From: Siphlonurus alternatus
Taxonomy: Eukaryota; Arthropoda; Insecta; Ephemeroptera; Siphlonuridae
Direction: 5' to 3'
Length of the DNA stretch: 64,000 nt
NCBI GenBank assembly: GCA_949825025.1
Contig: OX463782.1
Location: 25,880,773-25,944,772 of the forward strand
Part shown: positions 37,766 to 48,049 of the stretch, in pieces
How the letters are laid out: each line of letters begins with the position of its first letter
Numbering within the stretch: the stretch's first letter is position 1
Program-made: the position numbers and the translations under genes
Notes under the pieces: generated by a model
Told to the model about the DNA's origin: nothing
The model's database searches: none
Seen by the model: the letters and a program-made list of their open reading frames with translations, nothing else

Positions 37766-38067
37766 TTCAGGGACCGGATGCAAATTAATTTTTCGTGCAT
37801 CCATGGATGCGCATCCGAAAGCAAATTTATTTTTCATGCATCTGGGATGCGCATCCGGATGCAAATTTATTTTCCAGATGCATTAATTTTTTCCCGTGCA
37901 TCTGGGATGCACGGATGCGGATGCAAGCCCATTTTTGCGCATCCGTGTGCATCTTGCATCTGCATCCGCATCCGATCCTTGGTTTTTATAATACACTTTG
38001 TTTCTTGCAATCTTAAACGACAAATGGCAAATAAATTTAAAAAATGTGCCTCGATCGTGTTATAAGA

Positions 38068-39486
38068 TTTGGGTATCACGTCATAACCATGCACGAAAAC
38101 AAAAATCACGAAAGCATTTGCAACGAATGACTTTATTCCGAAAACAATTATATCGAAAACAAATATAAACGAAATCATTTACCACGAAATTAAATTAACA
38201 CGAAACAAAATAATAACGAGCACAAAAATCACGAAAACAATTTGTACAAAAGTAATTTGACCGAAATAAAAAAGGACGAATGTAAATTAGAACGAAATTA
38301 TTTTAATACGAATTCAAAAATCACTAAAACAATTTGACCGAAAGTTATTTGAACGAAAACATTTAAGACGAATACAAACACTTCGAAAACAATTTGACTG
38401 AAAAGTTATTTGAACGAAAACATTTAAGATATATGAATAAAAAAAGTAACGAAAACAATTTGACCGAAAATTATTTGAACGAAAACATTTAAGACGAATA
38501 AAAAAATCACGAAAACAATTTGACTGAAAAGTTATTTGAACGAAAACATTTAAGACGAATAAAAAAATAACGAAAACAATTTGACCGAAAGTTATTTGAA
38601 CGAAAACATTTAAAACGAATGGAAAAATCACGAATACAATTTGAACGAACTCTATTTGACCGAAATAAAAAACACCGACGAAGAAAAATATTAATAAAAA
38701 TTATACCAATATTATTAAAAAAAAAAAAAAAAAATGTAAATTGAAATGAATGCAATAAAGAACAATACAGACTGAGCCAGAAATGGTGTTCCGAAACCAT
38801 GCTAAAATTTGGGCAGGTTAACTTAATTTGAGTTAGAAATTCGAAATTTGGGATACGTACGTAAAGCCAAGGGTTCTAAGTTCTTTTGACATGTGTTAAA
38901 AAAAAATAAGATTAATATTTCCTACCGTTTTAGGGGTGCATTCACGATTTGCATTTCATCCTTTTGGGATTTCCATGTTAAATTAAGTTGATTAGAAAAT
39001 TTTTAGCCGATTTGCACCAAATTTAGTTTTTAAAGTTTTCTGAGCACGTTGAAAAGTGGTGAAAACAACCCCTAATGAGATAATGACCCTTACTACGTGA
39101 AAAAATGATGCTATCATAATTTTGATTATACCACTGAAACGCAAGAATTATATACTGTATATAGTACACTGTATATAATCGTTGACTGAAACGAGCTTAT
39201 TTTTTTACCGCATGGCAGAAACGACCTTTGAATTTTCTGAATCGGAGCAAGTTAACGATTTATTTTTTAGGGGTGAAACACCATTAAATACAGCGTACTC
39301 TGAAAACCTTAAAAACTAATTTTGGTGCAAATCGGCTAAAATTTTTCTATCAACTTAATTTAACATGGAAATCCCATAAGGAAGAAATGCAAATCGTGAA
39401 TCCACCCCTAAAACGGTAGGAAATATTAATTTTAAAATATGTTTAACACAATACATGTCAAAAGAATGTAGTACCCTTGGCTTTAC

Positions 39487-39527
<41 letters not shown>

Positions 39528-40235
39528 AAATTTCAAATTTCTAGCTCAAAGTTAACCTGCCCAAATTTTAGCATGGGTTCGGAACACCATTTCTGGCTCA
39601 GTCTGTATATACTTCTTTATATATTGCATTCATTTTATTTACAATTTTTTTTTTCTTTAATTATTGTCATAAATTTTTATTAATATTTTTCTTCGTCGGT
39701 GTTTTTTATTTCGGTCAAATAGCGTTCATTCAAATTTTATTCGTGATTTTTTCATTCGTTTTAAATGTTTTCGTTCAAATAACTTTCGGTCAAATTGTTT
39801 TCGTTATTTTTTTAATCGTCTTAAATGTTTTCGTTCAAATAACTTTCGGGCAAATTGTTTTCGTTATTTTTTTATTCGTGTTAAATATTTTCGTTCAAAT
39901 AACTTTCGGTCAAATTGTTTTCGTGATTTTTTTATTTCGTTTTAAATGTTTTCGTTCTAATTTACTTTCGTTGTTTTTCAATTCGTTCAAATAACTATCG
40001 GCCAAATGGTTTTCGTAATTATTGAATTCGGCTAAAATGTTTTCGCTGTAAATGCTTTCGTGCTTTTTAAGTTTCGTTATAAATGCATTCGCACATTTTC
40101 CATTTCGGTTAATTATACTTTCGTTTAAAATGTTTTCGTGTTAAATTACTTTCGTCCTTTTTGTTTTCGGTGTAATGCTTTTCATATAAATTGTTTTCGT
40201 TCTTTTATTTTTCGTTCTTTTGACGTAGACTCAAG
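38068..40235. mobile_element. CGAAA foldback element nested in the hAT-like element
   Basis: The left arm (about 38078-38690) begins GGTATCACGTCA and matches the reverse strand of 41440-42300. The right arm (39693-40235) ends GACGTAGACTC and matches the reverse of 37255-37765. It is therefore an inverted relative of the outer CGAAA element. Its centre carries a TA-flanked MITE (38768-39605). Confidence 0.7.
38768..39605. mobile_element. Mariner-like MITE M1, 838 bp
   Basis: TA (38766-38767, 39606-39607) flanks CAGACTGAGCCAGAAATGG...CCATTTCTGGCTCAGTCTG. The arms extend several hundred bp and include the words ACCGTTTTAGGGGTG and GTGCAAATCGGCTAAAATTT. A TA tract (39485-39524) has grown in the right arm. 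No transposase. Confidence 0.85.
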
Positions 40236-40603
40236 ATTGGTTTAGAGGCCATTAGCAAAAAACCTGATAAAAAGAGAAAAAAAAAGTTAAAAATGGATGC
40301 AAATTTATTTTTCGTGCATCCGTGGATGCGCATCCGGATGCAAATTTATTTTTCATGCATCTGGGATGCGCATCCAGATGCAAATTTATTTTTCATGCAT
40401 CTGGGATGCGCATCCGGATGCATTTCTTTTTTCCCCGTGCATCTGGGATGCACGGATGCGGATGCAAGCCCATTTTTGCGCACCCGTGTGGATCTTGCAT
40501 CCGCATCCACATCCGATCCCTGAAAAATATTAATAAAAATTACCAATATTAATTAAACAAAAAAATAAATTGTAAATTGAAACGAATGCAATAAAGAACA
40601 ATA

Positions 40604-41353
40604 CAGACTGAGCCAGAAATGGTGTTCCGATCGAACTCATGCTAAAATTTGGGCAGGTTATCTTTGAGATTGAATTTTGAAATTTGGCATACCTAAAGCC
40701 AAGGGTTCTAAGTTCTTTTGACATGTGCTAAAAAATTTTTAAACTTAATACTTCCTACCGTTTTAGGGGTGGATTCACGATTTGCATTTCTTCCTTATGG
40801 GATTTCCATGTTACATTAAATTGATAGAAAAATTTTAGCAGATTTGCATCAAAATTATTTTTTAAGGTTTTCAGAGCACGCTGTATTTAATGGTACGTGT
40901 TTCACCCCTAAAAATTAAATCGTTAACTTGCTCCGATTCAAAAAATTCAAATATCGTTTCTGAGGTAAAAAAATAAGCTCGTTTCAGTGGCATAATCAAA
41001 ATTTTGATAGCATCATTTTTTCACGTAGTAAGGGTCATTATCTCATTATAGGAGTTGTTTTCATCACTTTTTAAATTACACCATTAAATTCAACGTGCTC
41101 TGAAAACCTTAAAAACTAATTTTGGTGCAAATCAGCCAAAATTTTTCTATCAACTTAATTTAACATGGATATATCCCATAAGGAATCCACCCCTAAAACG
41201 GTAGGAAATATCAATTTTAAATTTTGTTTAACACATGTCAAAAGAATTTAGAACCCTTGGCCTTACGTGTATATTATATGCCAAATTTCTAGCTCAAAGT
41301 TAACCTGCCCAAATTTTAGCATGGGTTCGGAACACCATTTCTGGCTCAGTCTG
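40604..41353. mobile_element. Mariner-like MITE M2, 750 bp
   Basis: Same ends and interior as M1, TA on both sides (40602-40603, 41354-41355). It is inserted at the equivalent position of the outer CGAAA element, just after the shared flank GCAATAAAGAACAA, so M1 and M2 were probably duplicated with their host. Confidence 0.85.
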
Positions 41354-41439
41354 TATTGTTCTTTATTGCATTCGTTTCAATTTACACTTTTTTTTTTAAA
41401 TAATATTGGTATAATTTTTATTAATATTTTTCTTCGTCA

Positions 41440-42300
41440 GTGTTTTTTATTTCGGTCAAATAGAGTTCGCTCAAATTGTATTCGCGATTTTTCCATTCGT
41501 TTTAAATGTTTTCGTTCAAATAACTTTCGGTCAAATTGTTTTCGTTATTTTTTTATTCGTCTTAAGGTAGAGATAATACGGATCAGCTGGCCCAATGCTA
41601 AAAAAATCCCATTCATAAAAATTATGAAAAAAATTTAAAATGTTCTCCTCTACATATTATCCCCTATCAGTAGGTAAAATATCAAGTATACAAAAACGAG
41701 CTAGTTTTCGAGTTATTAATTTTTCAAGTTCTCTATTTTAACATGGAGAAATGGATGAACTATATATACCATGTTAAATTAGTCAACTTTAAAAATTAAT
41801 AACTCGAAAACTAGCTCGTTTTTGTAAACCTGATATTTTGGCTACTGATAGGGGATGTAGAGGAGAACATTTTAAATTTTTTTCATAATTTTTGTGAATG
41901 GGATTTTTTTAGCATTGGACCAGCTGATCCGTGTTATCTCTACCTTAAATGTTTTCTTTCAAATATAACTTTTCAGTCAAATTGTTTTCGTGATTTTTTT
42001 ATTCGTCTTAAATGTTTTCGTTCAAATAACTTTCGGTCAAATTTTTTTCGTGATTTTCGTATCAAAATAATTTCGTTCTAATTTACTTTCGTCCTTTTTT
42101 ATTTCGGTCAAATTAATTACTTTCGTACAAAAATTATTTTCGTGATTTTTAATTGTTCTCGTAATTATTTTGTTTCGTGTTAATTTAATTTCGTGGTAAA
42201 TGATTTCGTTTATATTTGTTTTCGATGTAATTGTTTTCGGGATAAAGTCATTCGTTGAAAATGCTTTCGTGATTTTTGTTTTCGTGGTTTTGACGTGATA
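41440..42300. repeat. CGAAA-motif array (right arm, TTTCG strand), split by a TTAA MITE
   Basis: TTTCG words recur every 16-20 bp at 41440-41561 and 41949-42295. This is the right arm of the outer foldback. The gap is the TTAA-flanked MITE 41566-41944. Confidence 0.78.
41566..41944. mobile_element. TTAA-flanked MITE (GGTAGAGATAA family)
   Basis: TTAA (41562-41565, 41945-41948) flanks GGTAGAGATAATACGGATCAGC...CTGATCCGTGTTATCTCTACC. The core is a palindrome around ACTCGAAAACTAGCTCGTTT. A partial relative lies at 14878-14990; the same core with other ends lies at 44555-44918. Confidence 0.9.
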
Positions 42301-43185
42301 CCTACTATACATCACACATTCTATGGCGATTTCAAAAAATGGCTGGTAAAGCGCGCCAAAAAATTTAACATCTGGTGAGAACAGCGTTCCGTATCTACAA
42401 CCGGTGAGCTACAAGAAACCGGTGAAAGATGGTCCATAATTTACTCCCCAGTATCACCGGTTTTACCGATATACGGATCGCACCCTATGTAGACTCAGAA
42501 GAAAAGCAGAAATAAACGTCGCACGAGATTTGTTTTGGTCTGTCAGCTGATTTTTCCGGATTGTTCTTATTTAATTTAAATTATAAAAAAGCCGCGAAAC
42601 ACTCTGAAATTTTAACAGCTTACGTACGGTGGTGCACTCTATATTTTTCCGCGATAAAATTTTTTTTTTCAAATTGACAGATAGGTAAAAAAGTTTGAAG
42701 AAACAAAAACAGATAGGTAAAAAAGTGTGACAAAATAAAAACAGATAGGTAAAAAAGTTTGATAAATAAAAAACAGATAGGTAAAAAAGTAAAATAAAAC
42801 AAATGCAGATCGGTAAAAAAGCAGGGAGAACATCGATATATATATATATATATATTAGAAAAAATAATAATGACCCGGGGGGCCTATATATATATATATA
42901 TATTATATTAATTATGTATTATCTGTTTGGAAAATTTATACAATATAATGACATATTTTTAAAATATTTGTAACTAAACTGCATGATGCTCTAAAGTTTC
43001 GGTATATTGCATGCATGAATGACATCATTTTTCTATTGAAAACGATTTTTCATGGAATCCTTACAATAAGAAAACTTGAACTCCATAATAATATTTGTTT
43101 AAATTGTTTAATGTTTAATTATAATATAAGCAACATTGCATCTTTCAATCATTACGTATTAACTTAAGTTAATGACATTTGCATG

Positions 43186-43362
43186 CAGGCGCGGATCCAG
43201 AAAAAAATTTCGGGGGGGGGGGGGGCTGCCTTTATAAGGCCAATGTTAAAAAAAAAATTGGAGTGGGGGAAATGCCTATATTGCCCATGTTAAATCCAAA
43301 ATTTCGGGAGGGGGGGGGAGGCTGCAGCCCCCCAGCCCCCCCCCCCCCTGGATCCGCGCCTG
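43186..43362. mobile_element. hAT-type MITE with perfect 8-bp TSD
   Basis: Ends CAGGCGCGGATCCAG and CTGGATCCGCGCCTG, flanked by TTTGCATG on both sides (43178-43185, 43363-43370). The interior has poly-G and poly-C runs that invite reading-frame artefacts. Confidence 0.92.
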
Positions 43363-43383
43363 TTTGCATGTAAAAATTAATGC

Positions 43384-43384
<1 letters not shown>

Positions 43385-43456
<72 letters not shown>
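43385..43456. repeat. (TA)n tract
   Basis: Pure TA repeat between the hAT-type MITE and the 5S-SINE. Confidence 0.95.
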
Positions 43457-43460
<4 letters not shown>

Positions 43461-43862
43461 TTCAAGGATACACCCCTAAGAGCTTACAGCTCGCGGCGGG
43501 GTACTGGGTAGGGATAAGGTAGGGAACGGATAGTGGCCACGGCCTGCATGCTTACGCGTCCCAGCATTCGCTGCATGAGGTGAGACTGAGGGAACCGTGG
43601 AAAACCTCAGTCAGGACGGACACCTCTACTTTTTCTCAGTGGACCAAAGCAATGTCCAAAGCCTGGGGAACCACACACAAGTGCATCAGTACTGCGCATC
43701 ACTGCACTGGGTGGAAAGCGAGATGAATTTACCCCAGGGAGGGAGCAGCGTAATTTTTACTTGAAACGGTCACCCATCCAAGTACTAACCACGCTCGACG
43801 TAGCCTGACTTCGGTGATCTAACGAGAACCGGTCAATGCACTGCAGCGCCACGCTCGACCGT
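43457..43862 (-). mobile_element. 5S-SINE, near full length
   Basis: Starts with the reversed tail TTTTTTCAAGGATACACCCC and ends with the 5S-like head. On the minus strand it contains TGGTTAGTACTTGGATGGG, the 5S box C region. Closely similar to 55939-56349, with a short internal duplication around GCATCAGTACTGCGCATCAC. Confidence 0.9.
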
Positions 43863-44195
43863 CTAATACAGTCAATATATTGAATATAACACGTACGGGC
43901 TTAAATTAATTAATAGTAATATTTTTGTTCTAAATTATTTTATTATATATATTTTCTTCCTGCATGTTTTTATTTTTCAAATAAAATTATTTTACTCACA
44001 ATTATTTGAAAAAGCCGGTGAGGAACTTGAGCAGGTATAATACGTACGTGTCACTTATGGCGCAGTGGTTTATATTAATTGGGTTTGACCGACCGGGTCA
44101 TGTCAGATCACCAAACACGACAGCAATAAGTGGCGAACGTCATGACAATTTAAACTAAAATGTATAGCATCATGAATCTTCAATTCTGTGGCTGA

Positions 44196-44356
44196 CAGGC
44201 GCGGATCCAGGGGGGCGGCTGCAGTCCCCCAACCCCACCCCCCTGAAATTTTGAATTTAACATGGGCAATATAGAGTCTAGAGGCGTTTCCCCCACTCCA
44301 TTTTTTTAACAACAGGAGGCCCCCTCCCCACGAAATTTTTACTGGATCCGCGCTTG
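44196..44356. mobile_element. hAT-type MITE, second copy
   Basis: Ends CAGGCGCGGATCCAG and CTGGATCCGCGCTTG. The flanks GTGGCTGA and CTGGCTGA match at 7 of 8 positions. The interior resembles 43186-43362 in the opposite orientation. Confidence 0.87.
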
Positions 44357-44554
44357 CTGGCTGATATATAATCAGAGGATGTCACGTTTCCCTCAGTCAC
44401 AGCTAGGCAAATGCCATGATGAGAATTATTGCAATTAAGGCCGTGGCTGCAAGAATATATAATAACCTAGCTCGTTCTCAATGAGAGCCATGGTGAAACG
44501 TTCAAGTTTTTGGGTTTAATTCGGAAGGTGTTCGGAGTTTTTTGACTATATTAA

Positions 44555-44918
44555 GGGTAAGGTAACGCCACCAACGTTAAAAAAAATCCCTGTCACAAAA
44601 ATTCTGAAAAAAATTTAAAATGTTCTCCTCTATACCCCCTATCAGTACCTAAAATATCAGGTATACAAATACGATCTAGTTTTTGAGTTATAAATTTTTA
44701 AAGTTGACTACTTTAACATGGAGAAATGAAACTCCCATGTTAAATTGGTCAACTTTAAAAATTCATAACTCAAAAACTAGATCGTATTTGTATACCTGAT
44801 ATTTTAGCTACTGATAGGGGGTGTAGAGGAGAACATGCCATGCATGTTTTAAATTTTTTTCAGAATTTTTGTGAGAGGGATTTTTTTTAACATTGGTGGC
44901 GTTAAAATTACCTTACCC
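44555..44918. mobile_element. TTAA-flanked MITE (GGGTAAGGTAA family)
   Basis: TTAA (44551-44554, 44919-44922) flanks GGGTAAGGTAAC...TTACCTTACCC. Its core is shared with 41566-41944 (AAATGTTCTCCTCTA, CCCCTATCAGTA, ACTCAAAAACTAGATCG), so two end types use one core. Confidence 0.88.
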
Positions 44919-45243
44919 TTAATAAAAAGTATGTTATAGAGGTTTATCCAAATATTTTATAGCTATATATTAATTATATATTTATATATAATATATATAT
45001 ATATAGAGCTATAGTTAAGTATATAGAAGGATAGTGGCCATTTGTTCTATTTTTATAATTATAAAAGCCATTGAGCTCTAACAATGAGATATTAGAATGT
45101 GAAAATTTTAGTGACTTAATCAAAAGAAGGGGGATAAATATAATATATGGTATATATATTATAATATATTATATACCATGCGGCAATATTACCATCAGGA
45201 TTCAGAAGTGCCATATATGGACGCGGACGTCACGTGTTGCAAC

Positions 45244-45281
45244 TATTGAGCTCTATACAAGGCCTTGTATAGAGCTCAATG
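45244..45281. mobile_element. 38-bp palindromic micro-MITE (family 2), copy 1
   Basis: Arms ATTGAGCTCTATACAAGG and CCTTGTATAGAGCTCAAT form a perfect 36-bp palindrome with one extra base at each end. GTTGCAAC lies on both sides (45236-45243, 45282-45289). Confidence 0.8.
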
Positions 45282-45330
45282 GTTGCAACGTATATTATGT
45301 AACTTTATTATTTTTTCATACTTTATAATA

Positions 45331-45830
45331 ATGGGGTACTGACCGGCATTTGAGTTAGCAATACTAGTAAAAAGTACTGTGAATTCTATGAAGAACGAGC
45401 CCTATTAGAGCATTCTACGACAATTTGCTGATTTTATATGAATTATTAAAACTTTTTTTTTTATAGCATTGAATCTTAAATGAGAAAATGCATCAGTTAA
45501 TTAACATTGCTAAAATGAAAAGTTATTGAGGTAGGAATTTGAAACTTTCATTATCGTGATTCTAGCACCTAAAAACCTTGCAAATTAAGGTTTGGTTACA
45601 TTTCAATATTGAGTATGGGATTTGGCAATAATGTTAACTGATCTATTTTCCCATTTAAGATTCAATGCTATGACGTCATTTTTGAGAGGTTTTAAAAATT
45701 CAAATAAAATCAGGAAATTGTCGTATATACCGTAGAATGCTGAAATAGGGCTTGTTCTTCATGAAATTCTCTTGCCTTTTGAAATATTGACAAAAACGTG
45801 CAACTTTTTTTTTGGTCGATCATACCCCAT
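45331..45830. mobile_element. TA-flanked inverted-repeat element (ATGGGGTACTGACC), copy 1
   Basis: Starts ATGGGGTACTGACC and ends with a partly degraded reverse (GGTCGATCATACCCCAT), TA on both sides. The interior is palindromic around AAGATTCAATGCTATGACGT. A second copy is at 62664-63150 in PGAP1 intron 2. Confidence 0.8.
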
Positions 45831-47091
45831 TAATTATTGATAACTCGAATCTAGAAGACATTTTATGAAAGCTATATGGAAACTGATCGGAATTTAAACA
45901 ATTTAATATGCAATTAAGTGCCTATAATAAATATTACCGCAAATTTTTATAAATTGAATAAAAATTATAATTATTTAATTAAAAAAAAATTTAGTTTAAA
46001 GTACTTAACTGTAAGTATAAAATAATTACAATACATAAAAATAATTATTTTTTATTATTGTTATTAATATTTTGAAAGTAATTAATACAATTAAATTAAA
46101 ATTTACTTCTATTTTTCCCTCTTTTATTTGAAATGTGTTTTTCACCTTTTTTTAATTTAAAAAAACTACCACCAGGTGGCGAATTTGTAGGAATAAAGGG
46201 AACGAAAGAGGCTTCAAGTGTTCCCACACCCCTATCTTTTAGCATGGCGACCGGCAAAAAAACTGAACTTATGAGAGTTACGTTAAGATTTACCTTTAGC
46301 TATGTTCATATTTAGGTGTAATAATTTTTTCTGCATTTAATGAACATAATATTTCCTTTCCTGGCATTGTAAAATTTAAATATATAGCTAAAACAACTCG
46401 AGAAATTTGGCGCTTTTCTGCGGAAACTTGAGAACTAAAGTCAGTACAGCGTTGCCAGGTTTACTTGAATTTGAAGATGGAAAAGGGGGTGTGTCACTTG
46501 CAGGCTTACAGCCATGGAAAAATTATTATTTCTTCATGTTTACAACTATTATTTTCTGATTTTACCTATTTTAACTAGATAGAAATGCCAAAGTCAGGTT
46601 TTATATATAGCATTGAATCTTGCACATAATGTCTGCATAAAGTTTACCTCTATCCAGTATAATAAAAATAAATTTCCTATTCCACAATGAAAAAAATAGG
46701 AGCTAAAAATTATTTTTAGAAAAAGGCCATGCTTAATTTATCTGGACAATTAACATAATTAATACCTTCGATTTTATAGATTTATCATAGCATTCATAAA
46801 TATTAGTAGTTTCCTCTAGTCTGGTAGGCTGCAGCCTACACTGCAGCCTACAGAGCATAATATATGCATATATATGCTCTAATAACCTTTCTGTTGGGTT
46901 TCTTGTGTATTATTTCTTTTAAAAATAAGAGCCTCTACTTAGATCCATTAGTTCATTATTTCCCAGCATAGTATTTAAAAAAAATAATAGTTGAAGGTCA
47001 ACATATAACTTTAATATATATTATACACTTTACACTTTGACTATATTGACATTTATTTTGTCTGTTGCTGCTCACTAAAATATACATTATT
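45831..47091. other. AT-rich intergenic region
   Basis: No gene recognised. A short open frame with ATGGCGACCGGC at about 46243 has a fair start context but no homology I know and no continuation. A small GTAGGCTGCAGCCTAC palindrome lies at 46836-46851. Confidence 0.55.
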
Positions 47092-47129
47092 CATTGAGCT
47101 CTACACAAGGCCTTGTGTAGAGCTCAATG
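47092..47129. mobile_element. 38-bp palindromic micro-MITE (family 2), copy 2
   Basis: Arms CATTGAGCTCTACACAAGG and CCTTGTGTAGAGCTCAATG make a perfect 38-bp palindrome. ACATTATT lies on both sides (47084-47091, 47130-47137). Confidence 0.82.
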
Positions 47130-47472
47130 ACATTATTATTATAACTGCAATATAAGAATTATAAAATTATAACCATGTATAGTCTTCTATCTGAGAGCTT
47201 CAATAGAAGACTATATGGTACTATACCTATCTCGCTTGTGATAGACTGAAACTTTAGTGTCTTCATTGTTAGAATTTATCTAACTAAAAAAAAGTCAAGA
47301 AATATCAAATCAGAAAATCTTTTTTATTTTATTAAATATATTAATATTACACATATAATAGGGGCACTGAACGTCAAAAAGGATGAAACTTCACATTAGA
47401 AAAAAGAGGATGATGGCACGATGAAAGTGTAATGTGTAAGTCAGTACAACATACACATTACACTTTACTATA

Positions 47473-47575
47473 CATTCATATGACGGTGTTTAAAATATGT
47501 ATATTCGTTTACGACGGATAATGTTATTTTTAAGGCGTCGTCAAAGAATTCGAATTAAACACCGTGATGTGAATG
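47473..47575. mobile_element. 103-bp TA-flanked MITE, next to a separate hairpin
   Basis: CATTCATATGACGGTGTTTAA and TTAAACACCGTGATGTGAATG are inverted ends with TA on both sides. Just upstream, 47424-47466 is a hairpin with arms AAAGTGTAATGTGTA / TACACATTACACTTT. Confidence 0.7.
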
Positions 47576-47607
47576 TATTATGATAAACATAAAACTGAGG
47601 TGGCGTG

Positions 47608-47999
47608 GCGTGGCGCAGTGCATTGACCGGTTCTTGTTAGATCACCGAAGTCAGGCTACGTCGAGCGTGGTTAGTACTTGGATGGGTGACCATTTCAAGT
47701 AAAAAATACGCTGCTCCCTCCCTGGGGTAAATTCGTCTCGCTTTCCACCCAGTGCAGTGACGCACTTGTGTGTGGTTCACCAGGCTTTGGACATCGCTTT
47801 GCATGGTCCATTGAGAAAAAGTAGAGGTGTCCGTCCTGACTGAGGTTTTCCACGGTTCCCTCAGTCTCGCCTACGCGAATGCTGGGACGCGTAAGCATGC
47901 AGGCCGTGGCCACTATCCATTCCCTACCTTATCCCTACCCAGTACCCCGCCGCGAGCTGTAGGCTCTTAGGGGTGTATCCTTGTAAAAAAAAAAAAAAA
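47608..47999 (+). mobile_element. 5S-SINE, best plus-strand copy
   Basis: The head GACCGGTTCTTGTTAGATCA...GAAGTCAGGC...GTGGTTAGTACTTGGATGGG with TGACC follows the internal promoter half of 5S rRNA. A body of about 250 bp follows, including GAGGTGTCCGTCCTGACTGA and GAATGCTGGGACGCGTAAGC, and a 3' end GGTGTATCCTTGTAAAAAA. No reading frame. Confidence 0.92.
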
Positions 48000-48049
48000 A
48001 TACTGCAATGTAGCTGCGGCCAGCTCACTATTAATTTTTATGTACTTAA

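Larger units (their letters stand above)
37768..40521. mobile_element. hAT-like element of the GCATCCGGATGC family, itself interrupted
   Basis: Starts CAGGGACCGGATGC and ends CATCCGATCCCTG, like 7209-7851. Its left terminal array (37768-37975) and right array (40293-40521) keep the family middle sequence, ending in AATCTTAAACGACAAATGGC on the left and starting at TTTAGAGGCCATTAGC on the right. An inserted foldback (about 38062-40238) separates them. Flanks AAATAATT and AAAAATAT are only a poor match for a target duplication. Confidence 0.75.
37027..42485. mobile_element. 5459-bp composite transposon with TAT target duplication
   Basis: Ends GGGTGCGATCCGTATATCGG and CCGATATACGGATCGCACCC are perfect 20-bp inverted repeats, followed by weaker homology with several ACCGGT words. 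TAT lies on both sides (37024-37026, 42486-42488), while the sister E1 copy has a single TAT (reverse strand 56874-56876). The 3-bp target and GGG start resemble PIF/Harbinger elements. No transposase frame is seen. The interior is a nest of CGAAA arrays, a hAT-like element, two mariner-like MITEs and a TTAA MITE. Confidence 0.88.
35212..42835 (-). mobile_element. 2.16-kb TIR element E1, copy 1, split by a 5.46-kb composite insertion
   Basis: Terminal inverted repeats of 159 bp (35212-35370 and 42677-42835) start CGATGTTCTCCCTGCTTTTT and contain four subterminal units of ACTTTTTTACCTATCTGT. With the insertion 37027-42485 and one TAT removed, the element is 2162 bp, exactly the length of the inverted copy at 56527-58688. 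The minus strand at about 36210-36653 carries the same frameshifted reading frame as copy 2. TA tracts flank the element. Superfamily uncertain. Confidence 0.9.

Noticed and set aside
37778..40552. ORFs rich in CIWDAHPDA or SCASGMRIR repeats and phenylalanine-rich FVQITFGQIVF repeats
   Set aside because: They arise from the GCATCCGGATGC arrays and the TTTCG strand of the CGAAA arrays; all frames are open because the repeats lack stops, and copies differ by indels.
43186..43362. Proline/glycine-rich ORFs through poly-G and poly-C runs
   Set aside because: Homopolymer translation inside a hAT-type MITE with a perfect target duplication.
46133..46315. Short ORF with ATGGCGACCGGC in good start context
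   Set aside because: No homology recognised, stops soon, no following exon found; cannot be supported as a gene.
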